Origin: an uncultured Pelagibacteraceae bacterium
Lineage (GTDB): Bacteria; Pseudomonadota; Alphaproteobacteria; Pelagibacterales; Pelagibacteraceae
Direction: 5' to 3'
Length of the DNA: 64,000 nucleotides
Assembly (NCBI GenBank): GCA_902628195.1
Contig: CACOLY010000002.1
Coordinates: 22,631 to 86,630 of the forward strand
This document shows, one piece after another, positions 18,164 through 27,662 of this stretch; the stretch's first letter is position 1; each line of letters starts with the position of its first letter. The position numbers and the translations under genes were made by a program. The notes under the pieces were generated by a model. It was not told the DNA's origin. It made no database searches and saw only the letters and a list, made by a program, of their open reading frames with translations.

Positions 18164-18982
18164 TTAATTAAGTTTATTTTTTTTTGATTTTGAAAATTTT
18201 GTATCTAATTTTTCTCTATCAATTTCTTGAATCGTTTTAGTAATTTTTTCTTTCTCATTATTTTGTTCCTTTGTCTTTATAGGTTCCATTGAAGGACTAT
18301 CTTTTTTTGCAGAATTAATAGTCTCTTTTATTAAATTACAATATAAATCTATAGATCTTCTAGCATCATCATTGCCTGGAATAGGGAAATCAATACCATC
18401 AGGATTTGAATTACTATCAAGTATAGCTATGATTGGGATACCTAATTTAACAGATTCTTGAATTGCTAGTGACTCATAATTAGTATCAATAATAAAAACC
18501 AAGTCAGGTATTTTTTTCATCTGGGCAATACCACCTAATGATCTTTGAAGTTTATCTTTTTTTACACTCATTTTTAGAAGTTCTTTTTTAGTAAAACCTC
18601 TGTTTTCAGCAACTAAATCAACCTCAAGTTTTTTTAATTTTTTAATAGAATTTGAAATGGTTCCCCAGTTTGTTAACATTCCACCAAGCCATCTATAATT
18701 TACAAAATATTGACCTGTTTCTTTTGCAACTTCAGCTATAGCTTCTGAAGCTTGTTTTTTTGTTGATACAAATAAAATTTTTCCATTATTTGATATTACT
18801 TCATAAACTTTTTCTAATGCGATTTTAGTGAGTTCTAATGTTTGAGTCAGATCGATTATATGAATGGAGTCTCTTTTTCCAAAAATATATTTTTTCATTT
18901 TTGGATTCCATCTTAATGTTTTATGACCAAGATGTACGCCTGCTTCAAGTAGCTGTTGTATAGTTATATTTGGTATCTTCAT
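18164..18982 (-). CDS. rpsB: 30S ribosomal protein S2
   Basis: Small-subunit protein at the head-body junction. It shows the conserved [31 protein letters not shown] and [23 protein letters not shown]. At 272 residues it exceeds E. coli S2 (241) by a charged, low-complexity C-terminal tail of about 45 residues that begins after the ETINSAKK helix. It heads the rpsB-tsf-frr operon and has a structured leader just upstream that probably controls its translation. Confidence 0.97.
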   Translation of the reverse strand: MKIPNITIQQLLEAGVHLGHKTLRWNPKMKKYIFGKRDSIHIIDLTQTLELTKIALEKVYEVISNNGKILFVSTKKQASEAIAEVAKETGQYFVNYRWLGGMLTNWGTISNSIKKLKKLEVDLVAENRGFTKKELLKMSVKKDKLQRSLGGIAQMKKIPDLVFIIDTNYESLAIQESVKLGIPIIAILDSNSNPDGIDFPIPGNDDARRSIDLYCNLIKETINSAKKDSPSMEPIKTKEQNNEKEKITKTIQEIDREKLDTKFSKSKKNKLN

Positions 18983-19060
18983 ATTTATTCCCGGTTAAGC
19001 CACCACAGTGATTTCCATTTAAGGACCGGAGGTATAAAACCAATAACTGTGTGCGTTTTA
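18983..19060 (-). ncRNA. Putative structured rpsB 5' leader (autoregulatory)
   Basis: Read on the minus strand, two helices interleave: P1 CACAGU (19051-19046) with ACUGUG (19009-19004), and P2 UCCGGU (19030-19025) with ACCGGG (18995-18990). The order P1-5', P2-5', P1-3', P2-3' is that of an H-type pseudoknot. The P2 3' strand contains the only Shine-Dalgarno-like sequence (GGGA, 6 nt before the AUG), so folding would hide the ribosome-binding site. Autogenous S2 leaders are known in other bacteria. Pairings are seen in sequence; the function is inferred. Confidence 0.55.
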
Positions 19061-19111
19061 ATTTAAATTGGGTGTTATTTACAAATTTTTTTAATGATTA
19101 ACAAGTGTAAA

Positions 19112-22100
19112 TTAGTCTATTATAGCTAAAATTTCTTTATTTCTTAATAAATTTAATGTTTTTCTATCCAAATTTCTCTTATTTTCTAACTTAAACTTAA
19201 GATTTTTATCACTATTAGTTAAATTTATATTTATTAGAGTATCACCATTTTTATTTAAATAATTAGAAATTTCTATTAATTGTTTTTCAGAGTTTATTTT
19301 AAAAGTAACTTCTTTGATAGGTTTATTTACCAAATCCATTAATGATCCTATTTTTTGAACATTTAATCTTTTAAATCTATTATTTTCATCTGTAGTTGAT
19401 TTATTAATCGTCAAAATTAAAGAATTACCTTCCTTTAAAATTTCACGGTTAAGATTCAAAATATCTGAAAAAATAAAGAGCTCAAATACACTTGATAAAT
19501 CAGTTAGTTTTAAAATAGCATACGAGTTTCCTTTAGCAGTTTTTCTTTCTTGAACTTTTAATAAAGTACCAGCAATATTTGTATTGCTTAAACTATCATT
19601 ATTATTAAATTCACTATAATCTAATATTCTATAATCATTAAAAATTTCCTTAAATTGATTTAAAGGATGGTCAGAAATAAAAAAACCTACCGACTCAAAC
19701 TCTTTAGATAATCTTTCCTCAAATTTCCAGTCATCTGAGTGGGCTATTATATTTTCATCCTCAACATTATCCTCACTAAATAAATCAATCTGATTTACTG
19801 ATTTATTCTCAAATATATTTTTTGATTTAGTTATTAAATTGGGAATTGAACTAAATAATGATTGTCGATTTTTATTTAAGTTGTCAAAAGCACCAGCTTT
19901 TACTAGTCCTTCTAATTGAAGTTTGTTAATATCTTTTGGATTTACTCTACTAATAAAATCAAAAATCGATTTAAATTTACCATTATTTATTCTTTCCTTT
20001 ACAATATTTGATATAGCTTCAAATCCCACAGCTTTAATTCCTCCTAGAGCATAGTAAAATTTATCCCCCTCTGTTTTGAAATCTGCATAACACTCATTAA
20101 TGTCAGGTCTAATAACTTCAATGTCTAGTCTTTTTAATTCTTCAAAAAATTCACTTAATTTACTTTGATTAGAAATATCCATAGTCATTGAAGCAGCTAA
20201 AAATTCTTTTGGATAATAGGTTTTAAGAAATGCAGTTTGATAAGAAATTATAGCATATGCTGCAGCATGACTTTTGTTAAATCCATATTCTGCAAATGGT
20301 TCAATTTTTAAAAAGATACCAGCTGCTATATCCTTACTAATTCCATTTTTAACTGCTCCTTCTATAAAGTTTTGTTTTTGTTTTTCTAGTTCAGCCCTTT
20401 TTTTTTTACCCATAGCTCTTCTTAAAATGTCAGCTTGCCCAGCTGTAAAGCCTGATAATTTTTGAGCTATTTGCATTACTTGTTCTTGATAAATGATTAC
20501 ACCATAGGTTGGTTTCAAAATATCCTCTAATAATGGATGAAGATAATCTGGTTTTTGTTTACCGTGTTTACAATCATTGTAGGTAGGTATATTGCTCATA
20601 GGTCCTGGTCTATAAAGCGCAACTAATGCAATTATATCTTCTATATGATTAGGTTTCATTTGTATTAAAGCTTCACGCATTCCTGCACTTTCAATTTGGA
20701 ATAATCCAACAGTTTTTCCTGACGATAATAAATCAAAAACTTTTTGATCGTCAAAATCAATATTTTCAATATCAAATTTTTTATCATTTTTTTTTACAAG
20801 TTTTTGAGTGTTATTAATAACTGTTAGAGTCTTTAATCCTAGAAAATCAAATTTAATTAGACCTGCATTTTCAGCAGAGTACATATCAAATTGAGTAGAT
20901 GGCAATAATAAATCTGTAGATGTATCTTTATATAATGGAACTACCTCAGTTAATTTTTTATCTGCAATTACTACACCAGCAGCATGAGTTGCTACGTTTC
21001 TGTTTAAACCCTCTAACTTTAATGATAAATCTGTAAGTTTTTTAACTCTTGGATCTTCATTAATAAGTTTCTGTAATCTAGGTTCACCAGCTATACATTC
21101 TACCAAACTTTGAGGTCTTGATGGATCAAAAGGTATCATTTTTGATATACTGTCAACAAAACCATACGCGAGTCCTAAAACTCTCCCAACATCTCTAATA
21201 ACCATTCTAGCTTTTAATTTTCCAAAAGTAATAATGTGAGCAACACTATCTTTGTATTTTTTTTTAAGATATTCAAAAACCAAATCTCTTTTTTCTTCAC
21301 AAAAATCAATATCAAAATCTGGCATTGATATTCTGTCAGGATTTAAAAATCTTTCAAAAATTAAGTTAAATTTTATTGGATCGACATCTGTTATTGATAA
21401 GCACCAAGCAACTAAAGACCCTGCCCCTGATCCTCTTCCTGGTCCTACAGGTATTTCATTAATTTTTGCCCATTTGATATAATCAGATACTATTAAAAAA
21501 TAACTAGAATATTTCATTTCAATAATAATATCTAGTTCATGATCTAATCTATCCTTATACCTTAAATAATCTTTATTAGAAAATAGATCTTTAGTATCAA
21601 TTTTAAAAATCTTCTCAAATTTTTCTTTCAATCCATCCAAAGACTCATTTTTTAAAACTTGATCAGCATTTCCTCCCTTTTCAGAACTAATATTTGGTAA
21701 AATAGGTTTAGAAAAAAAAGGTTTAAAAGAACATCTATAAGGAAAATTAAAATTATTTTCTAAAGCCTCAGGTAAATCATGAAACAACTCAGACATTTCA
21801 GTGTCACTTTTAAGATAATGCTGATTACTCAGTTTTAGTCTATCTTTTTCACTAATATAGGTTTTATTTTTTATACAAATTAAAGCATCATGGGCTTCAT
21901 GCATATTTTTATTAATATAAAAAACCTCATTAGTAGCAATTATAGGTATCTGAAGTTCTAATGATTTATTTAGATTAAATTTTTCAAATCCTAGTTCATT
22001 AGAATCACCATGACGCTGAATTTCTAGATAAAATCGGTCTCCAAAATTCAATTTTAATTTAGAATACAGTTCTTTTATTTCTGAAAACTTACCTTTTTCA

Positions 22101-22528
22101 AACAAGGCTCCAAATAAACCAAAAACAGTTCCTGAAAATATTGCAATATCATCATTTTTATTTAACAGTTCTTCAAAATTAACATGGGGTTCGGAGAGAT
22201 CATCATTATCTAAAAATGACATTGAAGATAATTCAATTATTCTTTTATATCCTATTTCTGACAAGGCGAATAGTGGCAACAACCCTAAAGTATTTTTGTA
22301 TTTAAAGTATATTTGAGTTCCAATTATTGGTTGAGTGCCTATTTTGGATATTTTTTCAGCAAATTCTAATGCTCCACATAAATTAGAGGTATCACAAATT
22401 CCTATGGATCTTATTCTTTTTTCTTTTGAAAAATCTTTCAGTGAGTCAATTTTAATTGCACCCTCGCAAATAGAATATTGAGTATGTATTTTTAAATGAT
22501 TGAATTTATTAATTTTAGACTCAGGCAT
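19112..22528 (-). CDS. dnaE: DNA polymerase III alpha subunit
   Basis: Replicative polymerase of the C family. The 1138-residue protein is a DnaE1 type: N-terminal PHP domain (residues 1-270), polymerase palm with GPGRGSGAGSLVAW and catalytic PDFDIDF near residue 401, third catalytic Asp near 561 in IKFDFLGLKTL, and a C-terminal OB fold (around GTLLKVQERKTAKGNSYAILK). It overlaps lolD by 8 bp. The replicative role is favoured over the error-prone DnaE2 because of its context and the absence of imuA/imuB. No intein or frameshift is seen. Confidence 0.97.
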   Translation of the reverse strand: MPESKINKFNHLKIHTQYSICEGAIKIDSLKDFSKEKRIRSIGICDTSNLCGALEFAEKISKIGTQPIIGTQIYFKYKNTLGLLPLFALSEIGYKRIIELSSMSFLDNDDLSEPHVNFEELLNKNDDIAIFSGTVFGLFGALFEKGKFSEIKELYSKLKLNFGDRFYLEIQRHGDSNELGFEKFNLNKSLELQIPIIATNEVFYINKNMHEAHDALICIKNKTYISEKDRLKLSNQHYLKSDTEMSELFHDLPEALENNFNFPYRCSFKPFFSKPILPNISSEKGGNADQVLKNESLDGLKEKFEKIFKIDTKDLFSNKDYLRYKDRLDHELDIIIEMKYSSYFLIVSDYIKWAKINEIPVGPGRGSGAGSLVAWCLSITDVDPIKFNLIFERFLNPDRISMPDFDIDFCEEKRDLVFEYLKKKYKDSVAHIITFGKLKARMVIRDVGRVLGLAYGFVDSISKMIPFDPSRPQSLVECIAGEPRLQKLINEDPRVKKLTDLSLKLEGLNRNVATHAAGVVIADKKLTEVVPLYKDTSTDLLLPSTQFDMYSAENAGLIKFDFLGLKTLTVINNTQKLVKKNDKKFDIENIDFDDQKVFDLLSSGKTVGLFQIESAGMREALIQMKPNHIEDIIALVALYRPGPMSNIPTYNDCKHGKQKPDYLHPLLEDILKPTYGVIIYQEQVMQIAQKLSGFTAGQADILRRAMGKKKRAELEKQKQNFIEGAVKNGISKDIAAGIFLKIEPFAEYGFNKSHAAAYAIISYQTAFLKTYYPKEFLAASMTMDISNQSKLSEFFEELKRLDIEVIRPDINECYADFKTEGDKFYYALGGIKAVGFEAISNIVKERINNGKFKSIFDFISRVNPKDINKLQLEGLVKAGAFDNLNKNRQSLFSSIPNLITKSKNIFENKSVNQIDLFSEDNVEDENIIAHSDDWKFEERLSKEFESVGFFISDHPLNQFKEIFNDYRILDYSEFNNNDSLSNTNIAGTLLKVQERKTAKGNSYAILKLTDLSSVFELFIFSDILNLNREILKEGNSLILTINKSTTDENNRFKRLNVQKIGSLMDLVNKPIKEVTFKINSEKQLIEISNYLNKNGDTLININLTNSDKNLKFKLENKRNLDRKTLNLLRNKEILAIID

Positions 22529-23198
22529 TAATGGTTTTTATATTACCATTAACTATTTCCAATAAGCAATCTGCCTTATTAGCAAAAAATCTATTATGGG
22601 TTGCAAATATAATTAACCGATCTGAATTTATTTGGCTTTTTAAAAGTTCAAAAATTTCTTTTGCAGTCTCAAAATCTAAACTGCCTGTCGGTTCATCTGC
22701 TAAAATTATTTGGGGATCATTTATCACAGCTCTTGCTATTGAAACTCTTTGTTTCTCTCCACCTGACAATTGTGAAGGATAATGATCTGATCTATTTAAT
22801 AAACCTACTTTTTTAAGCAAATTTTTTGCTTTTAATAAAGAAATCCTTTTGTTGTTTCCACCGGCAAGACTTGCTAAATAAATATTTTCTAATGAGGTAA
22901 AGTCAGGTAACAAGTTATCTTGTTGATATACAATGCCTATTTTATTAGCTCTTAAAATATCATTATCGTTTGATTTACTATAATTGATTAAATTGTTTTC
23001 AAATTTAATTGTTCCTGAGTTTGGCCTATCAATTAAAGAAAGTAGATTTAATAAAGTGGATTTACCAGATCCAGAGGGACCCATTAAAGAATAAATCTTA
23101 CCTTTCTTAAAATTGTAAGAAATTTTTTTCAAAACACTTATCTTTTTTGATCCTTCAAATGATTTATTTAAATTTGTTAATTGGATAAGATTATTCAT
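22521..23198 (-). CDS. lolD: Lipoprotein-releasing ABC transporter ATP-binding protein
   Basis: ATPase that powers release of outer-membrane lipoproteins from the inner membrane. The 225-residue protein has Walker A GPSGSGKSTLL, signature LSGGEKQRVSIARA, Walker B IILADEPTGSLD and the switch His in FATHN. It overlaps both the permease gene upstream and dnaE downstream by 8 bp. Close LolD relatives exist in other MacB-type exporters, but the adjacent LolC/E-type permease fixes the role. Confidence 0.95.
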   Translation of the reverse strand: MNNLIQLTNLNKSFEGSKKISVLKKISYNFKKGKIYSLMGPSGSGKSTLLNLLSLIDRPNSGTIKFENNLINYSKSNDNDILRANKIGIVYQQDNLLPDFTSLENIYLASLAGGNNKRISLLKAKNLLKKVGLLNRSDHYPSQLSGGEKQRVSIARAVINDPQIILADEPTGSLDFETAKEIFELLKSQINSDRLIIFATHNRFFANKADCLLEIVNGNIKTINA

Positions 23199-24426
23199 AT
23201 TTTAAAGCCTTTACAGGATCTAGTTTAGCGGCTCTTAATGCTGGAAAAATTGATACCAAAATTGTAATTGATATTGAACATAAAGAAATTAAAAAAATTG
23301 ATGATGGATTTATTTCTGAGGGCATTGAACTTAAAAAATATATTTCCTCTGGAAACAATCTTATATTAAAAACATCACTTAAAAATTGTCTTAAATTTTC
23401 AACATACATCGAAAAAGTAACACCTAAAATAATTCCAAAAATTGTTGCAGAAGTTCCGATTATAACACCAATCAAGAAAAAAATTTTTACAATAGATTTA
23501 TTAAGAACACCTATTGATTTGAGTATCGCAATTTCACGAATTTTATTTTTAACCAAAATTGTAAGACCAGAGATAATATTAAATGCAGCAACAATTATTA
23601 TTAATGATAAAATAATAAACATAACATTTCTCTCGACTTTTAAAGCAGAAAATAAAGAACTGTTCATATCTGACCAACTATAAATAAATTCATCTGGGAA
23701 AACTTTTTGAACAATTTTCTTTTGTTTTTCAATATTTTGAGGGTTTTTTAAATAAATTTCTAAATTTCTATCTGAATTTTTTAAGTTAGAAAATTCCTCT
23801 AATGTATCCAAGTTCATAAAAACTATATTGCTATCAAAATCAACTAGTCCACTTTCAAAAAGAGATGCAATTTTAAATACTTTTTGTTTAGGTAAACTCC
23901 CAATTATTGTATCTATTCCTGACGATGACATTAAGGAAATATTATCTCCTATTTTTACATCAAGAATAAAACTTAATTCTTTACCTATTGAAATATTATT
24001 GTTTTTTAAGTTTTTTTTATTACCTAAAAAATTCTTATTATTAATTATAGATAGTTTTGAAAAATCATTGCTTTTATAACCTCTTAAAATTATTCCTTTT
24101 GAGTTATTACTATTAATAACTATAGCCTCAGATGTATTACTAGAAATTAAATTTTTACTTACTAAATCTAATTCAGGGCTGTTTAATCTATCAGGATTGA
24201 TATATTTACTTTCATAGGGTTTAACTGTGATATGAGGATTAAAACCTATAATCTTATTAATTAATTCAGTTCTAAAACCATTCATTACCGACATAACAAT
24301 TATCAGTACAGCTACTCCAAGAGAAATTCCAATGAATGAAAAAATAGAAATTACATTAAGGAAGCCATCTTTTTTTCTAGCTTTTAAAAATCTAAATGTA
24401 ATTTCTTTTTCAAGTTGAGAAATCAA
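23191..24426 (-). CDS. lolC: Lipoprotein-releasing system permease LolC/LolE
   Basis: Inner-membrane permease of the Lol system. The 411-residue protein has the family N-terminus (EKEITFRFLKARKKDGFLNVISIFSFIG), one transmembrane helix, a large periplasmic domain (about residues 50-260), then three C-terminal helices with the FtsX-type KIREIAILKSIGV. Only one permease is visible, so a homodimer (LolF-like) is likely. The start appears to be TTG, overlapping the proS stop (aaTTGAtt); no later Met fits before the first helix. Confidence 0.92.
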   Translation of the reverse strand: MISQLEKEITFRFLKARKKDGFLNVISIFSFIGISLGVAVLIIVMSVMNGFRTELINKIIGFNPHITVKPYESKYINPDRLNSPELDLVSKNLISSNTSEAIVINSNNSKGIILRGYKSNDFSKLSIINNKNFLGNKKNLKNNNISIGKELSFILDVKIGDNISLMSSSGIDTIIGSLPKQKVFKIASLFESGLVDFDSNIVFMNLDTLEEFSNLKNSDRNLEIYLKNPQNIEKQKKIVQKVFPDEFIYSWSDMNSSLFSALKVERNVMFIILSLIIIVAAFNIISGLTILVKNKIREIAILKSIGVLNKSIVKIFFLIGVIIGTSATIFGIILGVTFSMYVENLRQFLSDVFNIRLFPEEIYFLSSMPSEINPSSIFLISLCSISITILVSIFPALRAAKLDPVKALKYE

Positions 24427-25757
24427 TTTTTTACTTTTTGTTCAATTATTATTTTGATGATATCTTTCAATTTAAGTTTTTGAGAGTCTTTTCCAGTTTC
24501 TTTAAACTCTAATAAATCACCATCAGTTTGTTTACCAATTATTATCTGGTATGGTGCACCAATTAAATTCATTTTTTTTATTTTTGAAGAAAAATTCTCG
24601 TCAGTGTCATCTATTATTGCTTCAATATTATTTTTTTCTAATTCCAAATAAATATTATTTGCTTTATCAAGAGCTGTATTGTCATTTTTATTTATCATAG
24701 GAATTATTGATAAGTCGTATGGTGCAATAGAAATTGGCCATTTCATGACCTCATTTTTTTCGTCATATTTAGCCTCAATTATTGCCCCAACTAATCTTGA
24801 TACTCCAATTCCATATGATCCCATTTTAACAAAATCTTTTTTTCCACCTGGTAAGTCAACAGATGCACCCATGGGTTTTGAATATTTGTCTCCAAAATAA
24901 AAGATATGACCCACCTCAATACCTTTTGTGGTCAATCTATTTTCATTTGAAACTTTTTTTTCAAATTCTTCTTTATTGAACTTTTCATCTGTAACAGAAT
25001 AATATCGCTCAAATTTTTTTCTCATATCGTCTAAAGATTTTTTTTCTAATTTTGTATCTTTAGTATCTACTTCAAAAATTCTTTTATCTGTAAATATTTT
25101 GCTCTCCCCAGTCTCAGCTAAAATTATAAACTCATGTGAAAGATTTCCACCAATAGGTCCTGTTTCAGCTGCCATAGGAATTGCTTTAAGATCTAATCTT
25201 TTAAAAGTTTTTAAATACGACAAAAAAAATTTATTATATGAAAAAAAGGCCTCTTCATCATTAATATCAAAAGAATATGCATCTTTCATATAGAATTCTC
25301 TACATCTCATTATTCCAAATCTTGGTCTAATCTCATCTCTAAATTTCCACTGAATGTGATACAAAAGTTGTGGTAAAGATTTATAAGATTTTATTGATGA
25401 TCTAAATATATCCGTCACTAATTCTTCATTGGTTGGTCCATATAAGATTTCTCTATTCTGGCGATCTTTAATTCTAAGCATCTCTTCTCCATAATCTTCA
25501 TATCTTCCACTTTCTTTCCAAATTTCTGAAGATTGGATTGTTGGCATCAGTATTTCTTGAACTCCAATTCTATTTTGCTCTTCTCTGACTATTTTTTCTA
25601 TTTTTTTCATCACTTTAAAACCAAGAGGTAACCATGAATAAATTCCAGCTGACGATTGCTTAATCATACCAACTCTCAACATAAGTTGATGAGATTTAAT
25701 TTTTGCTTCGGATGGATTATTTTTTAAAATTGGAATAAATGATTTGGATATATGCAT
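24423..25757 (-). CDS. proS: Prolyl-tRNA synthetase (short bacterial/mitochondrial type)
   Basis: Class II synthetase that charges tRNA-Pro. At 444 residues it is the compact alphaproteobacterial form, lacking the roughly 180-residue editing insertion of E. coli ProS. Motif 2 is seen as FRDEIRPRFGIMRCREFYMKD, motif 3 as GSYGIGVSRLVGAI, and an anticodon-binding domain follows (about 350-444). Without the insertion, mischarged Ala-tRNA-Pro would need a trans-editing factor, not seen here. It starts one base after the DUF1467 stop. Confidence 0.96.
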   Translation of the reverse strand: MHISKSFIPILKNNPSEAKIKSHQLMLRVGMIKQSSAGIYSWLPLGFKVMKKIEKIVREEQNRIGVQEILMPTIQSSEIWKESGRYEDYGEEMLRIKDRQNREILYGPTNEELVTDIFRSSIKSYKSLPQLLYHIQWKFRDEIRPRFGIMRCREFYMKDAYSFDINDEEAFFSYNKFFLSYLKTFKRLDLKAIPMAAETGPIGGNLSHEFIILAETGESKIFTDKRIFEVDTKDTKLEKKSLDDMRKKFERYYSVTDEKFNKEEFEKKVSNENRLTTKGIEVGHIFYFGDKYSKPMGASVDLPGGKKDFVKMGSYGIGVSRLVGAIIEAKYDEKNEVMKWPISIAPYDLSIIPMINKNDNTALDKANNIYLELEKNNIEAIIDDTDENFSSKIKKMNLIGAPYQIIIGKQTDGDLLEFKETGKDSQKLKLKDIIKIIIEQKVKN

Positions 25758-25758
25758 G

Positions 25759-26004
25759 TTAACTGATTATATTTCTTAAGTTCAAATATTCAAACTTCAT
25801 TAATATATAAATTATGATAAATAAAATAGTTGTAATTCCAGTACAATAGATGAATTTCTTTAACATTTTGGGATTTTCAGGCGATCCTGGATCTTCGCCT
25901 TCTACTTTTATTGTTTTAACTCTGTTTACGTCAATTGGTAAAATTGCAAAGAAAATAATCCACCAAATAATTATATAGATTATTGCTAATCCTGTTATGC
26001 TCAT
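25759..26004 (-). CDS. DUF1467 family small membrane protein
   Basis: An 81-residue protein of unknown function with two transmembrane helices (about residues 5-22 and 52-70) separated by a hydrophilic segment containing the family-typical VEGEDPGSPENPKMLKK. DUF1467 proteins are almost always encoded between rnj and proS in alphaproteobacteria, exactly as here. The start shares one base with the rnj stop. The family call is confident; no function can be given. Confidence 0.88.
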   Translation of the reverse strand: MSITGLAIIYIIIWWIIFFAILPIDVNRVKTIKVEGEDPGSPENPKMLKKFIYCTGITTILFIIIYILMKFEYLNLRNIIS

Positions 26005-27662
26005 TATATTTTAACTAAATTTATATTTGTAAAAGGTTTTTTACCTATTTTGTCTCTAGTAAATTTCCTACAAGCAATTTTTAAAGCATCTATTAAATTG
26101 TGTTCTTGCCTTTTATTACCCAATTTAAATGTTTTTGTTGTTTTTTCTATCTCTTCCTCTAACCCAAAAATATATTCATCTGTTTCATAAATTGGTAATC
26201 CTTTAAATGATATTATAGGATTGTTATGAATATTTCCTTTTGGTGTAATTAAAATTGTAATATCTAAATAACCATTTGCTCCCAAATTTCTTCTATCTCT
26301 TATCGATTGGGAGTTTTCCTCTACACTTACAATCCCATCTAAATATAATTTGCCACTAGGTGCTTTGTCATAAACTTCTGGTTTCTCTCCTGGAAATAAC
26401 TTAACTACATCTCCATTTTCTACTTGAACTGGATACGGAACCTGCATTTCTTTAGCAAAATTTATATGTTCAATCATATGTCTGTGTTCACCATGTACTG
26501 GAATAACACATTTTGGTTTGACCCATTGATACATATCTTTCAAATCTTCTCGATTTGGATGACCAGAAACATGAATAAACTCAGTTTCTTCAGAAATTAC
26601 TTCGACACCATCTTTCACTAATTGATTGTGTAATTTATATAATTTTTTTTCATTACCTGGGATTATCTTTGAGGAAAAAATTACTGTATCTTCCTTCTCA
26701 ATAAAGACATCAGGGTGAGTATGATTAGCAATTCTCATCATAGCACCCATGGGTTCACCTTGACTACCTGTACACAAATAAACAATTTTTTCTCTAGAAA
26801 AATTTTTTGCATCCCTTGGATCGATAGGTTCAATTGTATCTTTTAAATACCCACATTGTCTTGCTGCTTTATAAATTCTATGCATCGATCTTCCAACTAA
26901 AGAAATTTGTCTTCCAGCTTTTTCTGCGCAATAAAAAACTGTTTCCATCCTTGCTACATTAGATGCAAATGACGTTACAATAATTCTTTTTTTTAAACGA
27001 TCCATTATGTTAAATAAATTTTTTCTTACATCTAATTCTGAACCTGATCTACCGGCACTAAAAACATTGGTAGAGTCACAGATCATTGCTAAAACACCCT
27101 CGTTACCAATCTCTTTCAACCTTTTTGAGTTAATTTCATCACCTATTAATGGATTAGGGTCGACTTTCCAATCACCTGTATGTAAAATAACTCCTCCAGG
27201 TGTCTTAATTCTTAGACCGTTAGGTTCTAGTATTGAATGAGTTAATGTAATAAATTCAACATCGAATGCTTCAAGCGAAATTTTTCCATTTAATTCAACT
27301 ATTTTTAAATCTTTTGTAATATCAATATTTTTTTCTTTAAATTTTTCCTTTATTAATACTGCTGTAAATGGTGTAGCGTAAATTTTACAATTCAATTTTG
27401 GCCATAAATGTGCGATTGCTCCAATATGATCTTCATGAGCGTGAGTCAAAACAATTCCAAGTAAATTTTCTTTTCTCTCAACTATAAATCCTGGATCAGG
27501 ATAAATAAGATCGATGCCTGGAACAGTGTCATCAGCAAAAGTAACACCAATATCAACCATTATCCATTTATGATCTCCTGGAAAACCAAAACCAAAAAGA
27601 TTCATATTCATTCCTATTTCGCCTGATCCACCGAGTGGACAAAAAAGTAATTCTTCTTTCAT
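26004..27662 (-). CDS. rnj: Ribonuclease J
   Basis: Metallo-beta-lactamase/beta-CASP ribonuclease with endonuclease and 5'-3' exonuclease activity in mRNA decay and rRNA maturation. The 552-residue protein has PLGGSGEIGMN at the N-terminus, the metal motif LTHAHEDHIGA, HTGDWKVD, the beta-CASP CTGSQGEPMGAM, and VSGHPNREDLKDMYQWVKP with PVHGEHRH. It overlaps coaX and DUF1467 by one base each. RNase J alongside DUF1467 is normal for alphaproteobacteria. Confidence 0.96.
   Translation of the reverse strand: MKEELLFCPLGGSGEIGMNMNLFGFGFPGDHKWIMVDIGVTFADDTVPGIDLIYPDPGFIVERKENLLGIVLTHAHEDHIGAIAHLWPKLNCKIYATPFTAVLIKEKFKEKNIDITKDLKIVELNGKISLEAFDVEFITLTHSILEPNGLRIKTPGGVILHTGDWKVDPNPLIGDEINSKRLKEIGNEGVLAMICDSTNVFSAGRSGSELDVRKNLFNIMDRLKKRIIVTSFASNVARMETVFYCAEKAGRQISLVGRSMHRIYKAARQCGYLKDTIEPIDPRDAKNFSREKIVYLCTGSQGEPMGAMMRIANHTHPDVFIEKEDTVIFSSKIIPGNEKKLYKLHNQLVKDGVEVISEETEFIHVSGHPNREDLKDMYQWVKPKCVIPVHGEHRHMIEHINFAKEMQVPYPVQVENGDVVKLFPGEKPEVYDKAPSGKLYLDGIVSVEENSQSIRDRRNLGANGYLDITILITPKGNIHNNPIISFKGLPIYETDEYIFGLEEEIEKTTKTFKLGNKRQEHNLIDALKIACRKFTRDKIGKKPFTNINLVKI

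Noticed and set aside
19112-22528. Intein or second polymerase type (DnaE2) in dnaE
   Set aside because: The length is normal, motifs are continuous and the neighbours are the standard replicative dnaE context without imuA/imuB.
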